A DNA stretch of 64,000 bases, taken from NCBI RefSeq assembly GCF_016859285.1, contig NC_053420.1, positions 5,906,501 through 5,970,500 on the forward strand, written 5' to 3'. Positions 20,031 through 32,263 of this stretch are shown piece by piece; position 1 is the first letter of the stretch; each line of letters opens with the position of its first letter. A program made the position numbers and the translations under genes. The stretch is from Xiphias gladius. Its lineage: Eukaryota; Chordata; Actinopteri; Istiophoriformes; Xiphiidae. The notes beneath the pieces are model-generated. The model was not told the DNA's origin. It made no database searches and saw only the letters and a program-made list of their open reading frames with translations.

Positions 20031-20765
20031 CCACTATATGGCCAAAAGTATGTGGACAGACCTGTCCACATACTTCAGTGATCCTGGTCAGGGTCCCCTG
20101 CTCCCAGTGAAGGAAAATCTTTAAAGTAACAGTTAGACATTTTGGGAAATACGCGCGTTGGCTTTCTTGTTCGGAGTTAGATGGGAAGGTTGATACCACT
20201 GTCGCGCCTGTACACTAAATATGAAGCTACAGCCAGCAGCCGTTAGCTTACCTTAGCATAAAGCCTGGAAACGGGGGGAAACAGCTGGAATGGTTCTGCT
20301 CAGAGGTAAAAAAACAAAAAAAACTGGCTTCCAGTTCCCCTAAAGCTCAGTGATGAATGCATTATATCTTATAAATCTTCATATTTAATGCACAGACATG
20401 GGAGTGGTATCAGTCTTCTCACCTAACTCAGCCAGAACAAGCTAATAAGCGTATTTCCTAAAAAAAACTTCCCCTTTAATGCTACAGATTTTTGGACAGT
20501 AGTGTGTTTCCAACGTTGTGGCAACAGTTTGTCCCGTCAGACACGACAGTGTCGCCGTGAACAAAGCCAGCTCCCTGAAGACATGGTTTTTTCCCGATTT
20601 GGTGTTTGAAGAGCTTGACTGGTCAGCACAGAGCCCCTGACCTCAACCTCATCCAACACCGTTGGCTTGAACTGTGAGCCAGGCCCCTTAACGCCCAACA
20701 CCCCCGGCTGGACCTCTCTGATGTTCTTGTGGCTGAATGTGAGCAAATCCCCGCCGCAAAGACTG
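20031..20765. mobile_element. Fish interspersed repeat split by a second repeat (nested)
   Basis: The outer element runs from the end motif CACTATATGGCCAAAAGTATG (20031) to CCCAGTGAAGG and AATCTTTAA at 20124. It resumes at 20480 with TGCTACAGATTTTTGGACAG, then GTGTTTCCAACGTTGTGGCAACAG, GACATGG and AGAGCCCCTGACCTCAACC, in the order usual for this family. The inner element (20125-20474) is the common teleost repeat with GACATTTTGGGAAATACGC, GATACCACT and AGCTTACCTTAGCATAAAG. TTTAA is duplicated at 20120-20124 and 20475-20479, which fixes the insertion point. Confidence 0.75.
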
Positions 20766-21034
20766 AAACTTGATAGGTGGAGGCTGTTGTTTTGTGGTTC
20801 GTCATTCTGTAAGAGCTTGTGCTTCTCTCTATACAGATATACGATATATCATGTGCATGAACGTCTCCCTTCGGAGAGAGAGGCTTGTTGGTACCTGGTG
20901 ACAGATTGACAGGTGGACAGTCCATCAGTCTGTCAGACAAATGGTACCAGGTTGTTTTAGCAGAACAGTAGTCAGGTTTCATGCCAGAGGCTTTAAAAAC
21001 ACCGTCATCTCTGAGGGTGTTGTTTGCCCCCCCC

Positions 21035-21384
21035 CCACACACACACACACACTCACACACTCGAAAACACACAAACACACAGTCATGTTTCCATTACATC
21101 AGAGGACATTACATTGACTTTGATTCATTTCCTGGAGACTTACCCTAACCCTAACCATAACCCACCCCTTCGACCCTACACCTAACCCGCTCCCTAACCA
21201 TGGAGAGGAGTGAATTTAGAAGACGGAGCGGGACACTTGAAAACATGAAAGAGGAGAAAAAGACTTTAAGTTTGTAGAGCTGAGGAGGAGGAGTTGAAAA
21301 ATTAGGTGTTCGGATCACAGATAAGACTCTGGAGGGTTTGTCAGTACAGATGATATCACCGGGTGGACCAATGAGCTCATCCAC

Positions 21385-21439
<55 letters not shown>

Positions 21440-21440
21440 A
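21035..21440. repeat. Telomere-like (CCCTAA) repeat unit between CA and TG tracts
   Basis: ACCCTAACCCTAACCATAACCC at 21143-21164 sits after GGACATTACATTGACTTTGATTC. It is bracketed by a (CA)n-rich stretch at 21038-21080 and (TG)n at 21387-21438. This arrangement is typical of a dispersed teleost repeat and is not evidence of a chromosome end. Confidence 0.6.
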
Positions 21441-22601
21441 TATGCATGTGCGTGTGTATGTGTGTGTTCACTCCCTTCTCTTCCTCCTACGCTCACTGAG
21501 AAATGCTCAACACACTTGCTCTTGTCTCTCATCAAAAACTTACTCACACGTCTTAATCTTGATTGTCACTTTAGGAAAGCGAGGGATTTATTTTTTCTTC
21601 ATCCCAACGTCTTCTCCGTCAGCTCTGAGTGTGTGTGTGTCTGGCTTTATTTTTTTACGGACAGTTCAGCAAATCACCATTTCGATCACACAAGCTACTG
21701 TCACACCTGTTCAGTTTTGAGGTAAAGTCTGAGGGGAAATTGTTCTGGTTACCTCATGGTCCTCATCAGCAGAGGGAGTTTGTTAAAACCTCTGGAAAGA
21801 GCCAGTGAGTGGAGGTGAGTTGAGATTATTTCGTCACACCACTATTTCCAAAGTCAAGAATGAACTTTCGCGCTCAGTGCTTTTGTTCATATTTTACTCA
21901 GGGTTTTACTTTCACTCTCAAGTTAAGAACTGTCCTGAAAAACTCCCGTTAAAAGGTCCTCCGTAAAGCATTGGGAAAAGTGCAGTAATTCACGGTCACG
22001 GTGGGTTCCGCATCAGATAGGGAGGAATCAAACAGAGTCAGATTTATGGAAGCCCATTTTCACCAGGAAAAAAGATGGTTTAAAATGCTTCAAGTGTTTG
22101 GAATGACAATAACAAAAGTGCTAATCTGACATGAGATACTAAGTCAAAGTTAAGATAGAGCAGGTAATATTTTTACTTGCAGTCTCATAATATTCATGAA
22201 CAGGATAAACCTGGTGTTGGTCTACATTTTTCTTATCGTCAACAGATCCCATGTAGAGACCGAAACCAACAATGTAACTTCCTGACTTCCTTGCTATGTC
22301 TGCGGTGCTCAGCCCAAAGCCCACCGGCCAAACAACCAACCAAACGTATTGTGTCTTTAGAAGCAGCTGACAAATATATAGTTTCTTCTTTTTTTTTTTT
22401 AAAGTCTCTGTGATTTCATAAAACAGCTGGTAACTGTAGTTTTTATTTTGACGCTCTCACTGTTTGGATGTTTATGATGTAGAAACTTAAGCGGACTGTA
22501 CCTCCCGGGATCTGAGTTATATAAATGCTGTGAAAATGTAACAGACGTGCATCCATCATTGTGTTTTTTGCTGTATTTTGGTTTCTCCTGTCTCCTCTCA
22601 G

Positions 22602-25600
22602 ATGTCTATAAAGCAGAGTGCAGGCGGTGCAGGTGGTGGAGGAGGAGGAGGAGGAGGTGTAGCAGCGGTGTGTCTCATTTGTAAAGAGAACTGCTCTGGA
22701 TTACAGCCACATTCTTGGAGGTACAACACCCTTTTTTTGAACTGCTCTCTGCCCCAAAAATGAAACAAAATCACAAACAATGAAAGGAATGAAAAGAGGA
22801 AAAAGGAAAGTGCTGGACGCAGTCCCAGCGGTTTCTCCATTCCTCCCTGGACAGACACATGCTAGTGGTTTTGCATATTTTAGCCAGTATAAACTGGTGA
22901 GGATCAGCCAGTTAAATAAAAATCCTTTAATGGCCTTTAATTCTTAAAAATTCTCAAAAAGCTGGTTACGTAACGTGATTTTTGTTTTCGTTCATAGCTC
23001 AGTACCTTCTTTTCTCCCATCCTCCCCGTTCATCTTCCCCTCTCCGCCACGCAGGAAAGCCTGTGTAGCCTGCGGCTGCAGCGCGGTCGACCACGCCCCC
23101 GGAGGTGATCTGGAGGATGACCAGCAGATGGGACGCCTGCTCGCGGACTCGCCCTGCTCCCACTTGACAGCGAAGGTCAAAGGCGGTGGCGGCCTTCGCA
23201 TGTACAAGAGGAACCGTATGATCGTGACAAATCCGGTGGTGTCGCGCAAAGACCCGACCTTCAACACCACGACGTACGACTGGGCGCCGGCGGGCCTCAA
23301 CCAGAAACTGGTGAGGATCAGTGTGAGGTAGAGGTATAAAAAAAAACATGCACAAAGTAACCACACAAAATAAGTCAGGTTTTAAATAAACCTCAGTTTA
23401 AGCAGGTGATCTAAACCTTTGATCAAGCAGATGTTTAAATTACCAGCCGGAACCACCTTTTGTAAACATTCATTAGATATTACTTGAATAAAATACTGTA
23501 TTGAATCTTAAAGTGCAGATTTCATTTGTATTGTGAGTCTTTACCAGTAGGAATGATGTTGGTGTATGTTTTTTTTTTAAACCAGACTGTGTCTTTTTTA
23601 TCTTTTAAACATCGGGCTACATGCCTGACTAATCGTAACGGATCTTACCGGCATGTTTCCCGTTGGACAGGAAACCGGTTGCCTGCGATTGGCGCCAAGT
23701 CAGACGCGACCACGTGTTGCATGTACGAGTTTCTCAGTATTGAGGTTCAGACCATTCTGGGATACAGTTCTGGTACGGAACTGGAACAAATTTAAGACTT
23801 GGTTCTTGGCATCAATCCCTGGTTGCTGGTTAACACTTTCACCACCGTATAGCAAACAGCAAGTACATGACTGAAATACAGTATACAGGCATATACTGTA
23901 CATGCATAAGCTATATTTGATGAATGCAAATATAGATTTTGTTGTCAGCATGAGAAATCTTTCTTCCAGTCCTCTGGGATTTACCGCTTTACTCACTGGT
24001 TTGTTCAGCTCAGCTCAGTTCAGCTCAGCTCAGCTCAGCTCAGTTCAGTTCAGTTCAGCTCAGTTCAGCTCAGTTCAGTTCAGTTTATGCAGCCCTCTCT
24101 GCCTGTCAAAAAAGTCTAGACTGTCTGGTTTCCATTAACAACAGGCTCAAGTATGTTTCAGGTTTCACAGCCTATAATTATGAGGAAGACCATGATCATT
24201 GAGCACTGCAGCGCAGCAGGGGAGTAGCGGGAAACATTGCTGTGGCTGGACTTGCAGAGACAGACCCAGCACAGCGGCTGACTCCAGATCTGTCTCTAAA
24301 AATCTTCAGCGTGTTCTTTGTTTCGTCTTTGTTACGTTTTTTCTGTGAGTCACTGTGAGTCACGACCTCACCGTGGCGCACTCATTCACCACATTTCTCA
24401 TCAGTCAACCGAGCAGAGGAAACACGTCAAGGTGTTTTTTACTCAGAGTCTATTTTCCTTATCCTTTTTACTTAGTGAAGCGTAGTCTTCAGAGGCAGAC
24501 GTTTGAATCACACAAATCTCGCTGCTATCTATATGTTGTGAACCTATTAAGTAAATCTAAAAAGATGGCGGGTCCCCAGTTTCGGTGTGAGCTTTTTAGT
24601 TTAACTGAGGGCATATACACTCAGCTGGCAGTTTATTAGGTACACCTAGTACTGTTGACCTGTTTTGCATTATACAGAGATCCAATTAAACAGCACCGCA
24701 AACGACAGCCTCCAAAATGAACACAAAGTTGAATCATCACCTCTCTAGAACAGTTTCAACGCAATCTGATCATCATAACCTTCACGAAGGAGGGATTTAT
24801 TGCAGGACTGTTGTATTACTTTTAGCTAGGTGCACCTAACAAACTGCCGACTGAGTGTACTGCTCATGGAGCCGAGTGTAAAACTATTCTCTCCGGAAAG
24901 TTTCTGATATTTCTCAGCCTGGTGAGGACAGTTTGGCCTCCTGCCGTCCCTATGTGCTGCTGGCAGAGCAGATGCTTCTGAGAACAGAGATGCCATAAAG
25001 AAGGTCGTAGTCGTTGCGGATTGAACGGATGGATGTTTCAGTAGTACTTACGTGGCGCTGACGTGTCCCTTTGGTGTGAACTAACTAAAACTAAAATACA
25101 CCCCCCCCCCTCCCCAGGCCATGCAGTACATGGAGCTCATCCCGGAGAGTCAACGTCCAGTCTTGGGGACAGATGGAGCGCTGGAGCGACGCAGGCAACT
25201 CCTCAGCCAGATCCCCGCCTACGATCAGGACCCCATGAAGTGTCAGAGCCTGGCCAGTGAGGAGGAGGTACAGTACCCTGCCAGGACTGAACACTGCTTA
25301 TTACTCATGATCTTCAACAACACGGACAACACACTAACATTAGATCGAGAAAGCTTAAATCTGTTTCAATTCATTCCCCACACTAGAGACCTCCATTGCT
25401 AACAACCCAATTATTGTTAGCTATCAAAAAGGTGCTTGCTGATCAGTTGTGTCAGCAAACAAAAATTACTTAAATCAGTTATCTAATCCTGGTTTTTGCG
25501 GTTGAAAAACAACTTGATGGAAAAGTCTGATGAAACAATGTCTTCTTTTTATAGGTTGACTCTGATCTCTAACGCCTCCAACGTCTTCTTGCAGATTTCT

Positions 25601-28600
25601 TCTATGCTGCTGTTTGTGAAACACTACAAACAGGAGGTGCTGGGCGTCGGGGAGGTGGCCTTACCTGGTGAGGGCGGAGCTCTGAGGGAAGCAGCCATTC
25701 AGAGGACAGCAAAGGAAGCCAAGGATCGCAGCAACAGCGACAAGAAAGATGTTCTGGAGCACCAGGACCACGGCTCGGACCCTGGCAGCGCCTCCTCCGC
25801 TACTGGTTCCACCAACGGCACAGACGACAGCATCAGGCCTGAATTTGTGAGTAAATAAGGCGCCATGACATCTTTTGAATTTTAATTTCTGGTAACTACT
25901 TGCTGCTCCGTCACGTTCATGGTGTGTCACTAAAAATACCAAATGGACTCAAGAAAACCACTTTGGTCAAATTGAAGACAAAACACCAGCCACATAGGAA
26001 ACTTCAGAAGATGCATGTCCAGTGGAGGAAGGTTACTATGTATACTTACTCAAGTACTCAAGTACAAATAAGGTACTTGAGTACTTTACTTCAGCATTTC
26101 CATTTTATGCTACTTTATACTTCTGCTCCACAACGGCTCAAAGGGAAACATCAAACTTTTTACTCCAATACATTTATGACACCCGTAGTTACAAGTTACC
26201 TTTTTGACTCGTGACCCCTTAAAAAAAGCAACGTTTGTTTGGGGTTCCTTGGCATGTTTCAGATGTCTATGAGTTGTTAGCTGCTCCACCAGAGAGACAT
26301 TTTCTGCTCTAAACTTCTCAGATGGTTTGACTTAAATAACTGTTAGAGGCCCCAAAAAGGTAAAATTATCTAACATTTCTCTAAAAGCAAAGATGAGAGA
26401 AAAGTCCAAAATATAAAGAAAGATTTGTGTATCAGAAATTTGTTTTTTCGACTTTTCTCTCCCATTAAACATCTCATCAGCCCTCAGATTTATCTTGTGA
26501 CCCTTTAGAGGGGCTTGACCCTGGTGCTTAAAGGGGCTATATGTAAGTTTTCTCTGCCGACAAACATGGTTTCTTGCCGGTAGCGGTTGGTGGTGATGGT
26601 GATAATGGTTGCTTGTCAAGAGCTTCAGCCATCGTTGCTTTTACAAGAGAAGAGGTTAGAGTAGGCCCTCTGGGCAGCGCTGTTTCTTCATCCCCTCATG
26701 TTAGACTCAGGGCAGAGTGGACGATACAGCGACTCACTGTAATCGCAAAGTGGTATTACGAGACGGGACAGGCTGGGGCTAGCTGGTTAGCATGCTAACT
26801 TAAGCAGAAGAAAGGAAGTAATTGAATTAGAAGCAAAACAAGAGTTAACATTGGCGTTGCTTTCCACTGCTCTTGAATAGAGCTGGTGAGTAAAGGAATG
26901 AAATTTGATGCTGAACTCACATTTCTTCCAGACTAGTAAGTAAACAGCTGTTATAGCTAACGTTGGCTATGTAGCGACTTCAGAAACTTACATTTAGCAA
27001 GTAGGACTTTGAATGCAGGGCATTTACTTGTAAGGGATTTTGTAATGAATTGTATTGGCACTTTTATTTAAATAAATGATCAGAATACTTCTTCCACCTC
27101 TGCGCATATCAAGTTCAGTCCACTTATTTTGATTCAGTTATTCTTCAGGTTGCCCTCCCTCATTATAAGATACTGCTAAAAGCCTGAAGTCACCACAAAA
27201 AGACCTTAAACAATCACTGGTGTCAACTCTGCCCTGTTTACACCCACTTTTGGGATAATTTGATTGGATTTGCAACCACCGAAATGGTGGACCACCACAG
27301 TAGGTCCAGAATTACTGTAGAATCCCCTCTTTCACGTTTGGATTCTGGACGCCTAAAATCTCACTCCTAATAGACCTTATCACACTACTGCCCCCACCTG
27401 ATTCACACCTATTTGCACCTGAGACATTCTGCGGTATACTTTTGTGGTGCTGTTTCCATCAAAAACAGTTGTATGTTTCTATCCAAGTTCAAAGGGATCA
27501 GCACAACAGGTTTTCCACTTACGTATAGGAATGACAGAGGCTAAACCTCGTCAGAGTAAACCAATGACTAACAAGTTTGTTAAAGGCCTACATGTTTACT
27601 CATATTTTAAATCTATATAAATCCCTCTAATGGTTCCAACCCCATTCATTTAAACAATATTTGTCCCAGTAGTTTGGCACATGACCTTGCATTTTCATAT
27701 TCTGTCCTCTCTCTATCCTCTAGCGGTGCACTGGTTGCCATGGTCAGGTTGCCACGGAGAGTCCAGCTGTTTATGCTGAGCGTGCAGGTTACCATAGCGC
27801 CCTGTGGCATCCCACCTGCTTCGTGTGTTCAGAGTGTGGCCAGGGATTGGTGGATCTGGTCTACTTCTGGTCCAAACAGAAACTGTTCTGCGGACGACAC
27901 TACTGTCAGACGGTTTGGCCGCGATGCTCAGGCTGTGACGAGGTGAGACGACATCACAGTAAACAAGGTTAACACCAGACAGAGGATCAGCTGTGAGAGG
28001 AACATTACAGTAATCTAGAACAAGGACGACCATACCATCCAATACCATGCGATACAATATCATACCATGTTACACTATACACTACGATTCTATGGACAGT
28101 TGTGTGCAAACGTTTGGGCAAATTACATATTTGGTTCATTTTTGAGGTGAAAAGAAGTAAGACATAAAGCGGGTTTCTTCACCATGCCAATGATTTCCTG
28201 CTCATCTTCGGTCTACCAGCTCGTTTGCCATTTTCTAGTTTTCCTATACACACCTGCTTTTTTAAGAGTGTACCCAACTGTTGATTTCGGCGGTCCAACT
28301 ACCTTTGGTGTCCCTCCGATAGATTCTTACTTTTTTTTGAAGCTCATTATTATCTTCTTCACTTGCACGGTCACCTCTTCACTCTTTTTATGGACAGTCA
28401 ATCTAAAAGCCAACTCTCAACTCTCAACCAGCTCCGAGCCACACGAACTAACACGGAAACGACACACAGCTGCCCAAGAAACATTTGGTAGCCAAGTGTC
28501 CAATTGCTTTTGAGACCCCAAAAATTTGGGCACTATGTTTTTAAAGGTCTATATATCCCACACAGTTTTTTCTATATTGATGTAAACTTTCTCAAATTAA

Positions 28601-28923
28601 GGCTGAGACTTGGCACTTTGATGTAGTATCCATTATTTTAGTTCAAATCGAATATGCTGAAGCTCAGAGAACTAAAGAACATTAAAAAAAATGTGTAACT
28701 GTCCAGATACTTACAGTCTGGAGTGTACCTAAGACCTAAAAACACTGGTTAAATAACAATGTTTATTTACTATTATTAATTACTTATCTTCTCTCTTGCC
28801 CCACCCTCCCAGTTGATCTTCTGCCAGTCTTTTCATACTGCAAAAGACGGACGGACATGGCATCATCATCATCACTGCTGCTGGAAGTGCGGACAAAACC
28901 TGGAAACACCCTGCCAGCACTGA
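22602..28923 (+). CDS. lmcd1: LIM and cysteine-rich domains protein 1 (dyxin)
   Basis: Coding exons: 22602-22720, 23055-23310, 25118-25267, 25595-25846, 27724-27942, 28813-28923; 368 residues (human 365). LMCD1 is a co-regulator that in mammals represses GATA6 and acts in heart and smooth muscle. Order: poly-Gly (11-19), a Cys-rich N-terminal segment (C24, C27, C31, C43, C46, C48), PET domain about 88-190 ([24 protein letters not shown]), a linker, LIM1 from C261 (CTGC...[11 protein letters not shown]...CGRHYC), then LIM2 from C327. LIM2 has C327, C330, H352, C355 and C358 but stops at residue 368, so its second zinc finger is missing. The ATG is the first codon after the acceptor at 22601. 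Human LMCD1 has 14 more residues from an upstream exon; I found no coding equivalent, so the start is provisional. Confidence 0.95.
24003..24085. repeat. Pentanucleotide tandem repeat (TCAGC/TCAGT)n
   Basis: About 16 tandem five-base units, alternately TCAGC and TCAGT, in lmcd1 intron between exons 23055-23310 and 25118-25267. Confidence 0.95.
24616..24859. mobile_element. 244-bp MITE with long inverted ends
   Basis: The left end TACACTCAGCTGGCAGTTTA and the right end, read inverted, TACACTCAGTCGGCAGTTTG match at 17 of 20 bases. The match continues into TTAGGTRCACCTAG. The ends carry a TA dinucleotide, as expected of a Tc1/mariner-type non-autonomous element. No coding capacity. Confidence 0.85.
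26025..26200. repeat. Teleost interspersed repeat (TACTTTATACTTCTRCTCC type)
   Basis: GGAGGAAGGTTACTATG, then CAAGTACTCAAGTAC and TATGCTACTTTATACTTCTGCTCCAC followed by AAAGGGAAA. A second, shorter copy (TTTTTATGCTACTTTATACTACTTCAC) is at about 59385-59470. Confidence 0.65.
26520..27700. other. lmcd1 intron sequence
   Basis: No gene is seen. About 26525-26800 looks repeat-derived (GGGGCTATATGTAAGTTTTCTC, later GCTGGTTAGCATGCTAAC), without clear ends. Confidence 0.4.
28096..28540. repeat. Interspersed repeat with GTGTGCAAACGTTTGGGCA end
   Basis: It starts GTTGTGTGCAAACGTTTGGGC and includes GAGTGTACCCAACTGTTGATTTC. The right boundary near CAAAAATTTGGGCACTATG is uncertain. Related end motifs are found at 44938-46169. 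Confidence 0.5.
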
Positions 28924-29056
28924 GACACCAGTTTGACGACGTTGTGGCACTGCTCAAAAACAAAACAAGACAAGACAAAAAATATATTAATACAGAAGCA
29001 CATACTAATATCAACCATGGTTGGTTAGCGCTTTTTAGACAGAAAAGAAAGTAATG

Positions 29057-29062
29057 AATAAA
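29057..29062 (+). terminator. lmcd1: Candidate lmcd1 polyadenylation signal (AATAAA)
   Basis: The first AATAAA after the lmcd1 stop, 134 bases downstream. Motif evidence only. Confidence 0.5.
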
Positions 29063-32000
29063 TAATACAGAATAAGTAGAAAAAAATGTCAAGTTGATAT
29101 ATTTGTGTTTAAAATACTTAAGACATTTAGCTGACATTGAAGTACTCGGAGACTTGTTCAGCTTAATCTTCTGGTGTTTCAAGTACTTAAGGAAATTTTT
29201 ATTTGCCACAAAAGTGTTTAAAGTACTTAAAGAAACGGTTTGTGGATTTATTAGCACTTAAAGTACTGACAGTGACTGGAGCCAGATGTGCTGTTTTCAG
29301 CCTGGAGTGTTTCAGATACAAGCAGCAGCTCGCAGTATGGAAGACCAGATGTGACATTTTAGGACACAAATGAGTAAATTAACAAATTAGATCAGCACAT
29401 AAAATGAGAAATATTAATATAAATGAAAATAAATTAATAAATAAAATGATTAAGGAACTTGAGAAAAAATTATCAGAAATGATCAGTTAATGTGTAATAA
29501 ATTTATTAGATACTTCACAAAACAATTTCAGCTTTGGATCTGTGCAGATTTGTGTTTCACTTGTTAACATTTATTTCAGGCAGAATTCATCTTAATGGTT
29601 AGTTTAAATCTTGAGGGCTTGAGAGCTTGAAAATACATATCACTAATTAGTAATTAATAGCACTCTGCTGGATTCTTTATTGGGTTTTTTTTTTTCTAGA
29701 TTTCTTTTTAATACCCACCACTGAAGCTGGGTTGTGTGTTATGCTAATTGTACAAATAGAAAGTTTGATTTTACTAACCATTAATGTGTAATTTTTTTAA
29801 TTGTTTTCTCTTTCATGTTCTGTTTGATGTGTTATTTCAGTCAAACTGCAGGCTCCTGTTACTTTTAACCTCTTTCATGAACGTGGATCTCTGCTGCTGC
29901 TGAACGCTGCTTCATGCTAGTTACTGTATATTCCCAATAAATTTTTGAATTTTGGTAACAGAGGTTAAAAAAAATTATAATACTGTAAGGGAGGCAAATG
30001 TTTCTGCCTGTAAAAATCCCTAAAAACAAGTAAGCCAGAAATAAAAGCTTATTAGCTTTAATTTTTTTCCATGAAATAAAATTCAGTATTACGACCAGGT
30101 AGCACAACATCAGCCAGTATTTGCTTTTGGTTTTTATCCTTCACTTACTTTTTGAAAGGATTGCTGCTAGCAAAATGCTAATTGTTTAGAAACAAGGATA
30201 ACATAAGTGATTAGCTAAATATGTAGCATATAGACAATACTGTTCAATACCATGTTATGTGTAGCAGTCAAGATGACATAAAGTAGAATATGGTAATATC
30301 AAATTGAATATTGATTATAGCTTCATCTCTGTACATCCAGGCGTGGTTAGCCTAGCTTAGCACAAAAATTGGCTACAGGGGGAAACTTCTAGCCTGGCCT
30401 AGCTCAGTCAGTTACAAAATGTTACGCCTCTGAAATGTACACAAAAAGATGAGATATTAATCTTTCTCTGTTGAAAGATTGTTGACAAGGATTTCTCAAA
30501 ATACGCTCTGTGAAGGAAAGGGATTTTTTTTTGTTGTTGTAACGTTCAGGAATAAAAAAAAAGCAGAAACTGGCCGATCGCCATGTTTTGAGCAGCCAGC
30601 ATGATATCATCATGTCATCGTTCACAACTGACAACAGGGAATTCCCAGTTTAATACTAGAACGTCTGCTGTTTTTTTTTTAAACAGCGTAGTAAACGGCA
30701 TTGAACACAAAGTGTGTAATGCCACGTTCATGTCATGTGGGATGGATGGGAAAGATATCCATGTTAACGTCTCGCCAGTGTTCACGTCGTCAAGACCGTT
30801 GTGAACGCGGTTGGCTGAGGATTGGCAATATATAACACCGTATTCATTAAATTTGGGGTAAATAACACATAACAACGGTCTCTGACTGATGTGAGGCATC
30901 CTGATTTGTTTGTTTTTTCAGGCACTAACATATTAAATCAGATATTTTGGAGTTTTAGAAGAATCTGAGCCTCCCAGTTGTAATTACTTGGATGACCCGG
31001 ATGTTGACGTGAACGCTATCTACAAGTGGGAAGCTCGTAATTACAGTAACTCTGATGGGATATGGATGCGGCAGTAGGCCAAGATGGTATTCTTTGCTTT
31101 GGCGGTAACCACCGTTCAGAGCTTTTTCCACTGCGCTGTGGGATAAATAAGACAACACTACAAAATGCTGTAATTACTTTTTCCACTGTAAATAGTGAAT
31201 GGCATTGCCCATTAGCTGTCATGGAGTTTTAATATGAATGACAAGTTTTAAAGTGATGATGTCTCCCACATCAGGTTACGTGTGAATGTTGTGTTTTGTC
31301 ATTTGTTTTTGGATCAAAATCGTCACAAAGCAGTTGGTGTAAAGGAGATTTTTCTGCTGATTGTGTTTTCAGAGCTGATTGGTTGAAAATAAAAATAACT
31401 TCTGTCTGAACTCCTTGTCGTCTATCATCTTTTTGGAGAGAGAGATCACTCAGTAACACGTATTGACTTTCAACATATCTGATAAAAGTTTTAATCTGTA
31501 AATACTAGTTCTTGTTCATCACATCATTAGCGTTGTGTACCTTGACTTCACAGTGACTGGGTTTTGTATCCTTTGATGAATAAGGTCAGCAAAACTATGT
31601 TTATAATATACAGTTATTTCAACAGTATTATGTCATGAATGACGACATAATTGTCAATTAAATTTGATAAAGTTTTATAAAGTATAATACACCTCAATGA
31701 ATGTCAAAAACCTTTTGGTATATTTTGGAGCATTTATACACCCCCCCCATTTTAGCATTAATAATCAATGTATAACCAATAAATAATTACATAACACACT
31801 AAAGTATATTGTAGCTGTAAGAACAAGAAATATTTTGGTTGTTTTAAACACAATTCTAACACATCCCCACTTTCTCAATAAGCCATTTACAGAAAGTTCA
31901 AACAATTCAATGTAGGGCAACAATAGCCATTTCAGTTAATTATGGAGAATAATAAATAGACCAACTCTGGTGAAATTCAATTCTATACCATCAAGTTGCA

Positions 32001-32226
32001 TTGAAAATTTTCCCTTACAACGTCGGCCAAAGATTAAGATCAAAATATCATTAGTTGAATGTAACAACTGCAGGTTTCAGGTGATTCAGTTTCAGGTCAC
32101 ACTTCAACTGAATCCATCCAGCTGGAGCAAAACACTTCACAGCTTTGGAGCAGAGCTCTGGTTTAAAGTCAGGAAAATTAGGACTTAGTGTTAGATCACA
32201 AAGTAGAGGATCACAAACCTCCATTG

Positions 32227-32263
<37 letters not shown>

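Noticed and set aside
21138..21185. Telomere or interstitial fusion point
   Set aside because: Only two to three CCCTAA units inside a dispersed fish repeat flanked by CA/TG tracts; not a chromosome end.
24003..24085. Immunoglobulin switch-like AGCT repeats
   Set aside because: The pentanucleotide resembles GAGCT switch motifs by chance; it is a plain tandem repeat in an lmcd1 intron and no immune locus is near.
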